From the NCBI RefSeq assembly GCF_008806325.1, contig NZ_WACR01000012.1:39893-103892 (forward strand): DNA of 64,000 nt, written 5' to 3'. The stretch is from Salibacter halophilus. GTDB taxonomy: Bacteria; Bacteroidota; Bacteroidia; Flavobacteriales_G; Salibacteraceae. Both the position numbers and the translations under genes were made by a program. The stretch's first letter is position 1, and every line of letters starts with the position of its first letter. Below the pieces are notes generated by a model. The model was not told the origin of the DNA and did no database searches. It saw only the letters and a list, made by a program, of their open reading frames with translations. Below are positions 48,095 through 57,577 of this stretch, one piece after another.

Positions 48095-49408
48095 TTATAA
48101 TCTATCGCCTTTAGCCCTACCGAGGTAGGTCATTACGTTTCTAAAACCTATGTAACTTTTTGCTGTATCTTGATATTCGTAAGCTCTTGTCCCATTTTGG
48201 ATGTAGTAACCAACATCTTTCCATGATCCACCACGAATAACTTTTCTTTTAAATACAGGTAAATCATTTTCATCAGCCTGATATTGATAATCCATATTGA
48301 GATCATGGGAGAAACTATAAGCTGACTCGTCATATGCATTCTTTGTCCATTCTGATACGTTACCAGCCATACAATACAGGCCGTAATCATTAGGGGAGTA
48401 AGAGTTGGCTGCAACAGTATGGAATCCACCATCATCTACATAATTACCTCTCAACGGTTTAAAGTTAGCAAGGAAACAACCTTTATCATTCCTTATGTAA
48501 GGCGAGCCCCATGGGTATGAAGAAAGATCTAATCCTCCGCGTGCTGCGTACTCCCATTCAGATTCAGAAGGCAATCTAAAATCCTGAACCATTGGAACCC
48601 CTGCTCTTCTCAAGAAAGAGTTGAATAATTGAGTTCTCCATTGAGAGAATGCTGTAGCTTGTTTCCAATTAACACCTACAACAGGATAATCATCGTATGC
48701 AGGATGCCAGAAATAAGTATTCGTCATTGGCTCATTAAATGAGTAAGAGAAATCAGCTACCCAACATAAAGTATCTGGGTACACTTCTACCCTATCTCTT
48801 TCAATAAAGCTGGTACGATCTAATCCTTCTGGTTCACCATACTGGTGACGAGGACGACCTTTGTTAGCAGCTTTTCTATAATTCATCCATGTATATTCAT
48901 AGATCAACCTTCTCGTATCAATTTGTTTAATACCGTGAATACGTTCTGCTCGAGGGTAAAACAATGGCGCTAGTGCATCCTGAACATCTTCTTCAGGACT
49001 GTTCCATGGAATTTCTGCATCCCAATTCAATTTGGGCTCATCGAGCTCTCTACCGTACTGATCTTCCATAATGAAGTATTGTTCTTCATCAACATCTGCT
49101 AGAAGAGTCAAAGCCATCGAATCTCTAACCCAATGTACAAATTGACGGTATTCGTTATTTGTGATTTCTGTATCATCCATGTAAAATGCCTGAACAGAAA
49201 CTGTTTTAGCTTTAGAAACATGAGCATAAGGTACATCTTGGTCGTTCCCGCCCATTGTAAAGCTTCCCATTGGTATGTAAACTGTTCCATACGGATCAAT
49301 ATCATACCATGCCGGTCTGTTTTGCACACCAATTAGCTGGCCCGTCTCACGAGGACCACAACTGGCTACAAAAGCACCTATTATTAAGAAAAACAACAAT
49401 CGTTTCAT
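48095..49408 (-). CDS. gldK: Type IX secretion lipoprotein GldK/PorK
   Basis: A 437-residue lipoprotein (GAFVASCGPR, Cys17) with a formylglycine-generating-enzyme-like (SUMF1) fold: MGSFTMGGND, PVVGVNWKQATAFSQWR, RLPSESEWEYAARGG, GNVSEWTKNAY and KVIRGGSWKD. In type IX secretion it lacks oxidase activity and builds the periplasmic ring with GldN. First gene of gldKLMN. Confidence 0.95.
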   Translation of the reverse strand: MKRLLFFLIIGAFVASCGPRETGQLIGVQNRPAWYDIDPYGTVYIPMGSFTMGGNDQDVPYAHVSKAKTVSVQAFYMDDTEITNNEYRQFVHWVRDSMALTLLADVDEEQYFIMEDQYGRELDEPKLNWDAEIPWNSPEEDVQDALAPLFYPRAERIHGIKQIDTRRLIYEYTWMNYRKAANKGRPRHQYGEPEGLDRTSFIERDRVEVYPDTLCWVADFSYSFNEPMTNTYFWHPAYDDYPVVGVNWKQATAFSQWRTQLFNSFLRRAGVPMVQDFRLPSESEWEYAARGGLDLSSYPWGSPYIRNDKGCFLANFKPLRGNYVDDGGFHTVAANSYSPNDYGLYCMAGNVSEWTKNAYDESAYSFSHDLNMDYQYQADENDLPVFKRKVIRGGSWKDVGYYIQNGTRAYEYQDTAKSYIGFRNVMTYLGRAKGDRL

Positions 49409-49433
49409 GCTGGTGTGTTTTATATCGGTGACA

Positions 49434-49441
49434 CAAATATA
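49434..49441 (-). promoter_or_regulatory. Promoter -7 element of gldKLMN
   Basis: TATATTTG on the minus strand, a full TAnnTTTG match, about 25 nt before the gldK ATG. No TTTG -33 box is seen; a 13-bp palindrome occupies the spacer. Confidence 0.55.
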
Positions 49442-49446
49442 ATCTT

Positions 49447-49459
49447 ACAATTAAATTGT
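49447..49459. promoter_or_regulatory. 13-bp palindrome in the gldK promoter
   Basis: ACAATTAAATTGT is a perfect inverted repeat about a central A, placed where the -33/-7 spacer of the gldK promoter falls. A repressor bound here would block the promoter; no regulator is identified. Confidence 0.4.
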
Positions 49460-49499
49460 GCCAGATTTAACGCCTTGTTTATTCAATTATTATGAAATA

Positions 49500-50486
49500 T
49501 TACAGGAATCTAACTGTTCTGTGACGCTCAAATTTTGGTTTAGAAATGATGTTCATGCAGTAATTGATCATTAACTCATGAGATCCAGAGCTATGTTTTC
49601 TCAACTGAGAAGTAGTTACATCATAAGAATATCCAACTTTCAACATCCCGCCTGTTAAACCAGTTCCGGGCATTTGGTAATTCACCCCTAAGATTGGACC
49701 AATCGCATCTTGTAATCTGTAATTGATACCTCCCCAAAAACGTTCTTGGTATTCGATCAGCCCGGCAATATCAAATGTTGTTGAAACGCCATCAGACTTA
49801 ATGAATACATTAGGCTTAATTTGCCAATCCGGACTAATTATTTGAGTCTGGTATCCAGCCATTACATAAATATGACGAGCCATACCGTATTCAAGATTAG
49901 CAGGAATACTTGCGGCATTTTCATCCTCATCCTGTAAAACAGCTCCATTGAGGTGTGTAACACTAACACCTACGTAAGCTTTTTTAGGAATCTTGTAATA
50001 CAAGCCAAAATCCATATCAAATGACAAATCAGATGCACCATTATCAGGAATAGACGGGTCTACCTGAAAATCATCAACTGCATCCCAGTCATTATTAATG
50101 GTTTTATTTATTAATCCAAGGCCAATTCCACCACTTAACATACCCGGACCAATAGCCCTTCTGTAAGCGTAAGAAACCTTAAAGCCAAAAGTTGACTCTT
50201 GACCGAGTTTATCAGACAAAACACTAAAGCCAACTCCATGAGACTGATTCAACCATGGATCAGTGAATGGCATATGAGCCGTAAACAAATACGACTCAGG
50301 ACGACCTTCAAAGCCAACCCACTGTTGACGCCCAATAAGTGTTGCGCAAATTCCGTCATTACTTCCTGCTACTGCAGGGTTCGGATAGAATCTGTTAAAA
50401 TAATTCTGCGTGAATTGGGGGTCTTGCTGCCCAAAAACAGTAGTCACGCTCATTACAGCAATGCTCCAAAGTAAAATTTTCTTCAT
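49500..50486 (-). CDS. PorP/SprF-family type IX secretion outer-membrane protein
   Basis: A 328-residue outer-membrane barrel with signal peptide (MKKILLWSIAVMSVTTVFGQ) and the PorP/SprF signature QDPQFTQNYFNRFYPNPAVAGS near the mature N-terminus. PorP is needed for type IX secretion, and SprF for attachment of SprB-like adhesins. It lies directly upstream of gldK on the same strand (91-bp gap with a promoter), the usual gene order. The frame extends 24 codons upstream but the signal peptide begins at 50486. Confidence 0.9.
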   Translation of the reverse strand: MKKILLWSIAVMSVTTVFGQQDPQFTQNYFNRFYPNPAVAGSNDGICATLIGRQQWVGFEGRPESYLFTAHMPFTDPWLNQSHGVGFSVLSDKLGQESTFGFKVSYAYRRAIGPGMLSGGIGLGLINKTINNDWDAVDDFQVDPSIPDNGASDLSFDMDFGLYYKIPKKAYVGVSVTHLNGAVLQDEDENAASIPANLEYGMARHIYVMAGYQTQIISPDWQIKPNVFIKSDGVSTTFDIAGLIEYQERFWGGINYRLQDAIGPILGVNYQMPGTGLTGGMLKVGYSYDVTTSQLRKHSSGSHELMINYCMNIISKPKFERHRTVRFL

Positions 50487-50618
50487 AGAGTAATACGCTT
50501 TATTAAAGCAATTGTCCAAATAGTGATCGCTAAAATAGTCAAAAGATTTTATTAACAAAAATTTTTAACATCAATCGTGTGATAACTTAAACAGATTGAA
50601 TTGTCATATAAACGCAAG

Positions 50619-51788
50619 CTACAAGAACTTTTGGTAAGTCTTTAGCCACAAATCAGGAACTTCATTTTTACAGGCCTCCTGATAATCCTCATAACTGCAG
50701 GGCACCAATTGATGTCTTTTAAAACGGTTAGCTTTTGGAGAAGGGAATGGCACATTCATCCACCATCTATCTGTCTTAACACTTTTCAAAAAAACCAGGT
50801 CTTCATCAAAACCATCTATGTGCACTCTATATTTAAGGTAGTTTTTAGAATTCATCAAAGGTAAATCTCCTTTTCTTGAGTTTACACCATCAATAAAATA
50901 CCAAATCATTTGAGCTAATACATGTGCTGATATACCCTGACGGTCAAATTCGGGATCATACTCATAAAAACCAATTGAAGTAACCTTTTCACTGATACCA
51001 GCATATCTCGCCACCTGGCAGCATTCATCATTGGTGAGTCCATTTGGACCTGCTAGTTCATTCCCCGGAGAATCGCTTCCTTTAATAGAACTCATATCAA
51101 AACTGACAATATCAGAGTTTCTAACAAGTGGCTCAACCAATTTCATATCCCGCCTGCATAAACCAAGTCTGAGTTCATCAAAATGGAGTTTATCTATAAG
51201 GTCTTTAACATCCTCATCGACAAAGTAACTCTGATTACCAATATTAGTGTAGTGAAACAAGTAATTAGGTTGATGCAGTAAAATTTTACTGAGGAAGTTT
51301 TCATTGTTGATTTCCTCTTCCTGAGAAACGCCCATATCGAATTTCCTGTCGATAGTCGTTAAATTCACAACTTGTTCCAAATTCTCATAAGCCAAGTAAT
51401 TCGCATATGTCAAATCCTGCGTTCCGCCAATAATTACAGGAATGCAGTTGCGTTTCACAAGATAAGCGACTACCGAACTAACAGCATAGTAAGTGTCAGA
51501 TACAGTTTCGCCACCCAGGATATTCCCCAAATCAATTATAGGTAAGTTAAATCCTGTATCCTTTTTGAGTTTATAGAGATAGCTTCTCACATAATTGGCT
51601 CCGTGTTCTGACCCTTTATTTGATAATGCATTTCGTGATTCTCCAACCCCAAACAAAACAATTTGAACGCCTTCAGTAATAGATGGCAGTTCACCGTCAC
51701 CGTGCTTTTCGATAATGGAGCCGAGGTCGCCCTTCTCATTTTTCATGAGCTGAGCATCTACCTCATTGAAGTAAAATGCAATATCCAT
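50619..51788 (-). CDS. Arginase-fold (formimidoylglutamase-like) protein lacking metal ligands
   Basis: A 389-residue protein of the arginase/agmatinase/formimidoylglutamase superfamily (IVLFGVGESRNALSNKGSEHGA; PVIIGGTQDLTYANY; SFDMSSIKGSDSPG). In active members, manganese is held by GG-x-H-D/S, D-x-H-x-D and S-x-D-x-D motifs. Here these read GGTQD, IDRKFD and SFDMS, so both histidines and one aspartate appear to be replaced. Annotation as hutG would therefore be misleading; it may be a pseudoenzyme or have another role. It is two bases upstream of the topA stop in a topA-this-porP-gldKLMN run. Confidence 0.8.
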   Translation of the reverse strand: MDIAFYFNEVDAQLMKNEKGDLGSIIEKHGDGELPSITEGVQIVLFGVGESRNALSNKGSEHGANYVRSYLYKLKKDTGFNLPIIDLGNILGGETVSDTYYAVSSVVAYLVKRNCIPVIIGGTQDLTYANYLAYENLEQVVNLTTIDRKFDMGVSQEEEINNENFLSKILLHQPNYLFHYTNIGNQSYFVDEDVKDLIDKLHFDELRLGLCRRDMKLVEPLVRNSDIVSFDMSSIKGSDSPGNELAGPNGLTNDECCQVARYAGISEKVTSIGFYEYDPEFDRQGISAHVLAQMIWYFIDGVNSRKGDLPLMNSKNYLKYRVHIDGFDEDLVFLKSVKTDRWWMNVPFPSPKANRFKRHQLVPCSYEDYQEACKNEVPDLWLKTYQKFL

Positions 51789-51790
51789 CG

Positions 51791-54136
51791 TTATTTCCCC
51801 TTAGCTTTAGTACTCTTTTTGGTCTTTGACTTAGTCGACTTCTTTTTGCCCTTTCCTGATTTACCTCCCTTTTCAATGATCTCCATGCACTGCTCTAGAG
51901 TCAACTCTTCAGGTTCTACATCTTTAGGAATTCTAAAATTCTTCTTCTTGTATTTAATGTATGGGCCATATCTACCGTTCAGAACCTGCAAGTCCGGCTC
52001 TGACTCGAAAGTCTTGATTTTATTCTTTTCAGCCTGCTCGCGTTTTTCTTTGATCAACTCAATTGCCCTGTCTAAGTTGACCTCCATCGGGTCGTCTTCT
52101 TTTAAGCTGACGAACTGATTTTGGTGCCTAACATAAGGACCGTATCTACCAACATTAGCCGACACTTTTTCTCCTTCAAACTCACCTAACTCTCTCGGAA
52201 GTTTGAAAAGTTCCAGGGCTTCCTCAAGAGAAATCTGCTGGATACTCTGGTTCTTTCTCAAAGAAGCGAACTTCGGTTTCTCTTCAGATTCCGTTTCACC
52301 CAACTGAACCATGGGGCCGTAACGGCCTATTTTGGCATAAACAGGCTTTCCTGTTTTTGGGTCGTCTCCTAGGTGTCGTTCACCTTTAGCGCGTTCTGAA
52401 TGTTCGAGCGTATCTTCAACATTTGAATGGAATGGACCGTAAAAATTATCGATCATTTTATTCCACTCTAGCTGACCCTGAGCAATATCATCAAATTCTT
52501 TTTCCACCTCAGCAGTGAAATTGTAATCGAGAATTTTGGTAAAGTTATCGATCAAAAAGTCATTTACAACAACACCAATATCAGTTGGGAAAAGTTTTTT
52601 GCGCTCTGCACCGGTTGTCTCTTTTTTCTCCTCCTCTTTGACATTACTGTCCTTTAAAGTTAGATGACGATATTTTCTCTCGTAACCATCACGATCTTCT
52701 TTCACGACATAGCCGCGTTTCTGAATTGTACTGATTGTTGGCGCATATGTGGAAGGTCTCCCAATACCCAACTCCTCGAGTTTTTTCACAAGGCTAGCCT
52801 CAGTATATCTTGGTGGATGATGCGTGAACCTTTCAATTGCATCAATTTTCTGAAGCTCTAACTCCTGCCCTTCTTTTAGTGGTGGTAAAAGTCCTTGCGT
52901 ATTTTTCTTATCCTCTTCGTGCTCATCATCAGTCGACTCAACATACACCTTGAGGAAACCGTCAAATTTCACTACTTCACCTTTAGCTGTGAAAACTTCA
53001 TCCCGGTTCTGAACAGGAATCGTAACTGTAGTGCGTTCGAGTTTAGCATCAGCCATTTGAGTGGCGATCGTTCTTTTCCAAATTAAATCGTAAAGTCGCT
53101 GCTGTGCTGAATCATCACCAGCTTCGTTAACACCTAAATTTGTTGGACGAATAGCTTCGTGAGCTTCCTGAGCACCTTTCGACTTTGTTGCGTAATTCCT
53201 GCTTTTGTGATAGTCAGATCCGAACTTATCACTGATGACAGCCTTACTCTGCTTGATTGCAGTATCACTCAAATTAGTAGAATCGGTACGCATGTAAGTG
53301 ATTTTACCTGATTCGTAAAGCCTTTGAGCGACCGACATAGTTTGAGCAACAGAAAAACCGAGTTTTCTGGAAGCTTCCTGCTGTAACGTTGATGTAGTAA
53401 ATGGAGCAGCCGGAGTTCTTTTACCCGGCTTTTTCTCCAGCTTATCAATTGAAAAGTTACTATCAGAGCATTCGTTTAAGAATGACTTTGCCTCTTCTGC
53501 TGTTTTGAATTTTTTATTCAGCTCAGCTTTCAATGTTGTACCATCAACATCAAAATAAGCTGATACCTTGAATGAGTTTTGAGGAGTAAAGTTTTCTATT
53601 TCACGTTCGCGCTCAACAATGAGTCTCACAGTAACACTTTGCACCCTTCCGGCACTCAGTTTTGGCTGCACTTTTCGCCAAAGAACCGGAGACAACTCAA
53701 AACCTACTAGTCTATCTAAAACTCTTCTTGCCTGCTGAGCATTTACCAGGTCATCGTTTATATCACGCGGATTTTCAATTGCTTTTGTTATTGCCGGTTT
53801 TGTAATTTCATTGAATACAATCCTCTTGGTTTTCTCCGGCTTTAGTCCAAGCACATTGTATAAGTGCCAAGAAATAGCTTCTCCCTCGCGGTCCTCATCC
53901 GTTGCTAACCAAACCATCTCTGATTTTTTCGCAAGCTTCTTGAGTTCAGTGATCAGTTTCTTTTTATCTGATAAAATCTCGTAATTTGGTGTAAATGCAT
54001 TATCAACATCTACTGAGAGTCCTTTTTTGGCTAAATCCCGAACATGTCCGTAACTCGACTTCACGACAAAATCCTTACCCAAAAACCCCTCAATCGTTTT
54101 AGCCTTTGCAGGCGACTCCACTATAACTAAGTTCAT
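51791..54136 (-). CDS. topA: DNA topoisomerase I
   Basis: Relaxes negative supercoils. Type IA enzyme of 781 residues: Toprim domain (LVIVESPAKAKTIEGFLG; WLATDEDREGEAISWHL), active-site tyrosine in ITYMRTDSTNL, and core RPTNLG. In place of the zinc fingers of E. coli TopA the C-terminus has three GRYGP repeats (IGRYGPMVQLG, NVGRYGPYVRHQ, LNGRYGPYIKY) and a Lys/Ser-rich tail. A TTTCTTTG box (54200-54193, minus) may be its -7 element. Confidence 0.97.
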   Translation of the reverse strand: MNLVIVESPAKAKTIEGFLGKDFVVKSSYGHVRDLAKKGLSVDVDNAFTPNYEILSDKKKLITELKKLAKKSEMVWLATDEDREGEAISWHLYNVLGLKPEKTKRIVFNEITKPAITKAIENPRDINDDLVNAQQARRVLDRLVGFELSPVLWRKVQPKLSAGRVQSVTVRLIVEREREIENFTPQNSFKVSAYFDVDGTTLKAELNKKFKTAEEAKSFLNECSDSNFSIDKLEKKPGKRTPAAPFTTSTLQQEASRKLGFSVAQTMSVAQRLYESGKITYMRTDSTNLSDTAIKQSKAVISDKFGSDYHKSRNYATKSKGAQEAHEAIRPTNLGVNEAGDDSAQQRLYDLIWKRTIATQMADAKLERTTVTIPVQNRDEVFTAKGEVVKFDGFLKVYVESTDDEHEEDKKNTQGLLPPLKEGQELELQKIDAIERFTHHPPRYTEASLVKKLEELGIGRPSTYAPTISTIQKRGYVVKEDRDGYERKYRHLTLKDSNVKEEEKKETTGAERKKLFPTDIGVVVNDFLIDNFTKILDYNFTAEVEKEFDDIAQGQLEWNKMIDNFYGPFHSNVEDTLEHSERAKGERHLGDDPKTGKPVYAKIGRYGPMVQLGETESEEKPKFASLRKNQSIQQISLEEALELFKLPRELGEFEGEKVSANVGRYGPYVRHQNQFVSLKEDDPMEVNLDRAIELIKEKREQAEKNKIKTFESEPDLQVLNGRYGPYIKYKKKNFRIPKDVEPEELTLEQCMEIIEKGGKSGKGKKKSTKSKTKKSTKAKGK

Positions 54137-54297
54137 ATTTTACTCGACATTTTAATCTCTAACAGGCATATTAATACCTTGTTGAATGCTTACAAAGAAA
54201 AGCAAACATTTTTTCTCTTTGCAATAGCCGCAACTAACATAAAGCTAAAAAATAAGGGATTGACCTTAGATTTTAACAATTCATTCGCAACTGTCAT

Positions 54298-54328
54298 TTT
54301 GACACCAACACGCAAATCGTTATTTTTG
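54298..54328 (+). promoter_or_regulatory. Promoter of miaB and downstream genes
   Basis: TTTG (54298-54301), a 19-nt spacer, TATTTTTG (54321-54328): full consensus at both boxes. The ATG follows 30 nt later. Confidence 0.7.
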
Positions 54329-54358
54329 CGGGCTTAGAATTGCTAAAACTGATAAGGC

Positions 54359-55819
54359 ATGATAGAAGGATTGCACGAAGGAAATAAAACTATTGATGAA
54401 AGCAAACAAGGTGAAGCAACTTTATTAGATTCCACTAAGGGAGGAAATAAAAAACTTTATCTTGAAAGCTATGGTTGTCAAATGAACTTTTCAGATAGCG
54501 AAGTAGTCGCTTCAATACTTTCAAAAGAGGGCTACGAAACGGTTAGCCAAAGTAGTGAAGCTGATGTTGTGCTACTCAATACATGTTCTATCAGAGATAA
54601 CGCTGAGCAACGTGTTCGCACTCGCCTCAAGCAATTCAAAAACGCAAAAAAGGAGCGACCAAACCTCGTTGTTGGAGTTTTAGGATGCATGGCAGAACGC
54701 CTCAAGAAAAAATTGCTCGATCAGGAAAAACTCGTTGATCTGGTAGCCGGGCCTGATGCCTATCGCGATCTTCCGGGTCTGATCAGTGAAGTTGAAGGCG
54801 GCCAAAAAGCAGTAAACGTACTTCTTTCAAGAGAGGAAACTTATGCTGATATTTCTCCTGTTCGTCTCGATAAAAACGGAGTAACAGCTTTTATCTCTAT
54901 AATGCGTGGCTGTGACAACATGTGTTCTTTTTGTGTAGTTCCTTTCACTCGTGGCCGTGAGAGAAGTCGCGATCCTCAATCTATCGTACAAGAAGCTAAA
55001 GAACTTCACGATAACGGATACAGAGAAGTGACACTTTTAGGACAAAATGTTGACAGTTACCGCTGGAATATGTCCAGCAAAGGCAGAATCAAGGACGAAT
55101 CTAAGCCTACGGTGAACTTTGCCGAACTCCTTGAAATGGTCGCTCAGGTTGCCCCTGATTTGAGAATCCGATTCTCAACTTCTCACCCTAAAGACATGAC
55201 TGATGATGTACTTCACGCAATGGCGAAGTATGATAATATTTGCAAGTATATTCACCTCCCTGTACAGAGCGGAAATACAGAAATGCTCAAAAAAATGAAC
55301 CGCGGTTACTCGAGAGAGTGGTACTTGAACAGAATTGAAGCTATTCACCGCATCATTCCAGATTGTGCAATTTCTACTGATATTATCACAGGCTTTTGTG
55401 GCGAAACTGATGAGCAACACAATGATACTATTAGCCTCATGAAAGAGGTGAAATACGACTTCGCTTACATGTTCAGATATTCAGAACGCCCGAGAACTGT
55501 AGCCGAACGAAAATTTGAAGATGACGTCCCAGATGAAATCAAAAAAGCGAGGTTACAAGAAGTTATCCAACTACAACAACAACACTCTGCCGAGAGCAAC
55601 AAACGCCAACTCGGCAAAACGTTTGAGGTTCTGATCGAAGGTGTTTCAAAAAAATCTGATGCTGATTTGTGTGGTCGAAATACACACAACACCATGATCG
55701 TGTTCCCAAAAGGTGATCACAAAAAAGGGCAGTACGTAAAAGTGAAAGTAAACGATTGCACTAGCGCAACGCTACTCGGTGAAGTTGTGGAAGAAGAAAA
55801 AGTACTAACAACAGCCTAA
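54359..55819 (+). CDS. miaB: tRNA-2-methylthio-N6-isopentenyladenosine synthase
   Basis: A radical-SAM methylthiotransferase that modifies A37 of tRNAs reading UNN codons. The N-terminal domain has the three cluster cysteines ([33 protein letters not shown]), then the radical-SAM triad CDNMCSFC and a C-terminal TRAM domain. At 486 residues it has a ~35-residue N-terminal extension compared with E. coli. First of a plus-strand run leading to groEL. Confidence 0.96.
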   Translation: MIEGLHEGNKTIDESKQGEATLLDSTKGGNKKLYLESYGCQMNFSDSEVVASILSKEGYETVSQSSEADVVLLNTCSIRDNAEQRVRTRLKQFKNAKKERPNLVVGVLGCMAERLKKKLLDQEKLVDLVAGPDAYRDLPGLISEVEGGQKAVNVLLSREETYADISPVRLDKNGVTAFISIMRGCDNMCSFCVVPFTRGRERSRDPQSIVQEAKELHDNGYREVTLLGQNVDSYRWNMSSKGRIKDESKPTVNFAELLEMVAQVAPDLRIRFSTSHPKDMTDDVLHAMAKYDNICKYIHLPVQSGNTEMLKKMNRGYSREWYLNRIEAIHRIIPDCAISTDIITGFCGETDEQHNDTISLMKEVKYDFAYMFRYSERPRTVAERKFEDDVPDEIKKARLQEVIQLQQQHSAESNKRQLGKTFEVLIEGVSKKSDADLCGRNTHNTMIVFPKGDHKKGQYVKVKVNDCTSATLLGEVVEEEKVLTTA

Positions 55820-55821
55820 AA

Positions 55822-57072
55822 ATGAATTTACAACCCATTAAGCAACGTTTTAGCATCATCGGGAATAACGATGGCTTAAACCGTGCTTTGGAAACAGCTG
55901 TACGCGTTGCTTCAACTGATTTATCAATTTTGGTAACGGGTGAAAGTGGCGTTGGTAAAGAAGCTATTCCGCAAATTATTCACAGTCAGAGCCCGAGGAA
56001 GCACAATTCCTACATCGCGGTAAACTGTGGAGCCATTCCATCAGGCACGATGGACTCTGAACTTTTTGGGCACGTAAAAGGATCTTTCACCGGAGCCGGT
56101 ACTGAACGAAAAGGATATTTTGAAGAAGCTAATGGCGGTACAATCTTCCTCGATGAAGTAGCTGAAATGCCCCTTGAAACTCAGGTTAAACTCTTGCGTG
56201 TTTTAGAGGCAGGAGAATTCTTGAAAGTGGGCTCGTCAAAAGTTCAAAAAACGGATGTGAGAATCGTTGCGGCAACGAATGTGGATATTTCAAAAGCAAT
56301 TGATGAAGGCAAGTTTAGAGAAGACCTTTATTACAGGTTAAATACTGTCCCCATTCACTTACCAGCACTGCGTAAAAGAAAAGAGGACATCCATCTTCTC
56401 TTTAGAAAATTTGCAGCTGATTTCTCTGAGAAATACAGAACGCCTCTCATCCGTCTTACAGATGAAGCTCGTGAAATGCTCGAACGCTATTACTGGCACG
56501 GAAACATCCGCCAGCTCAAGAATATCACGGAGCAGCTCAACGTATTAGAAGAGGAACGAAATATCGATGCTCAAACCCTGCTCAAGTACCTCCCGGATTT
56601 ATCGAAATCCAACCTACCTGCTACGAGGCAAAGTGCTTCCGGATCAGACAGTGACTTAAACGAAAGAGAAATTCTCTACAAAATACTTTTCGATCTCAGG
56701 AATGAGATGAACGATCTCAAAAAACTGGTTGGTGATCTATTAAAAGACGGCAGCATCTCTGATGAGGATACACAAATCATCAAAGAGCTTTACACTGAGG
56801 CAGAGACTGATCCGGCTAAAGATCCGGAATATCAAGCATTGCAACTTCCGGCCAATACGAGTGAAGGATACGCTGCACAAGCCGAGTTCCAGGACTCAAA
56901 TTTCCACCAGCACCAGGAAGTTGAAGAGTCATTAAATCTCGAAGATCAAGAAAGAATATTGATCAAGAAAGCACTTGAGAAGCACAATGGTAAACGCAAG
57001 TATGCAGCTGAAGAATTAGGTGTATCTGAACGCACACTCTACAGAAAAATTAAAGAGTACGAATTGAGTTAA
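55822..57072 (+). CDS. Sigma-54 interaction (NtrC-like) transcriptional activator without receiver domain
   Basis: A 416-residue AAA+ activator of sigma-54 RNA polymerase: Walker A GESGVGKEA, sigma-54 loop GSFTGA, Walker B GGTIFLDEVAEM, and a C-terminal Fis-type HTH (KRKYAAEELGVSERTLYRKI). The AAA+ domain begins almost at residue 1, so there is no receiver or other sensory domain; residues ~250-375 form an acidic, low-complexity linker. It lies two bases after miaB and one base before lptE. Targets are unknown. Confidence 0.93.
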   Translation: MNLQPIKQRFSIIGNNDGLNRALETAVRVASTDLSILVTGESGVGKEAIPQIIHSQSPRKHNSYIAVNCGAIPSGTMDSELFGHVKGSFTGAGTERKGYFEEANGGTIFLDEVAEMPLETQVKLLRVLEAGEFLKVGSSKVQKTDVRIVAATNVDISKAIDEGKFREDLYYRLNTVPIHLPALRKRKEDIHLLFRKFAADFSEKYRTPLIRLTDEAREMLERYYWHGNIRQLKNITEQLNVLEEERNIDAQTLLKYLPDLSKSNLPATRQSASGSDSDLNEREILYKILFDLRNEMNDLKKLVGDLLKDGSISDEDTQIIKELYTEAETDPAKDPEYQALQLPANTSEGYAAQAEFQDSNFHQHQEVEESLNLEDQERILIKKALEKHNGKRKYAAEELGVSERTLYRKIKEYELS

Positions 57073-57073
57073 T

Positions 57074-57577
57074 ATGAAACGTTTTTTTACAGCCATAATG
57101 CTTCTTTGCATCCCTGTTTTGCTGCAAAACTGCAAAGTGAATTATTCGTTTACAGGCATTAGCACTGATGCAGAAACGGTGAGCATTCAATATTTCCCAA
57201 GTGTAGCTCCATTAGCTCCACCAACTTACAGCCAGGCTTTTACAGAAAGTTTAAAAGATATTTTTCTCCAGCAAACGAATATTGCATTAGTTGAGAACAA
57301 TGGTGAGCTCCAGTTTGAAGGTGAAATTGTGGGCTACAACAATGCACCGGTTGCTGTTCAGGGAAATGAGCAGGCAGCACTCAACAGATTGACGATAACT
57401 GTAAATGTACGTTTCACAAATACACTCAATGAAGAAGACAATTTTGAAAAACGGTTTAGTAAATTTGAGGATTACGAAAGTACTGCATCTTTAAAGCAAG
57501 TTGAGGATCAACTAATAGAGGATATCAACAGGCAGCTTACTCAAGATATCTTGCAGAACGCTATTGGAAATTGGTAA
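57074..57577 (+). CDS. lptE: LptE-family lipoprotein
   Basis: A 167-residue lipoprotein (VLLQNCKVNYSF, Cys19) of the Bacteroidota LptE-like group (TYSQAFTESLKDIFLQQTN). LptE plugs the LptD barrel that inserts lipopolysaccharide into the outer membrane. The stop overlaps the next ATG as TAATG. Confidence 0.85.
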   Translation: MKRFFTAIMLLCIPVLLQNCKVNYSFTGISTDAETVSIQYFPSVAPLAPPTYSQAFTESLKDIFLQQTNIALVENNGELQFEGEIVGYNNAPVAVQGNEQAALNRLTITVNVRFTNTLNEEDNFEKRFSKFEDYESTASLKQVEDQLIEDINRQLTQDILQNAIGNW

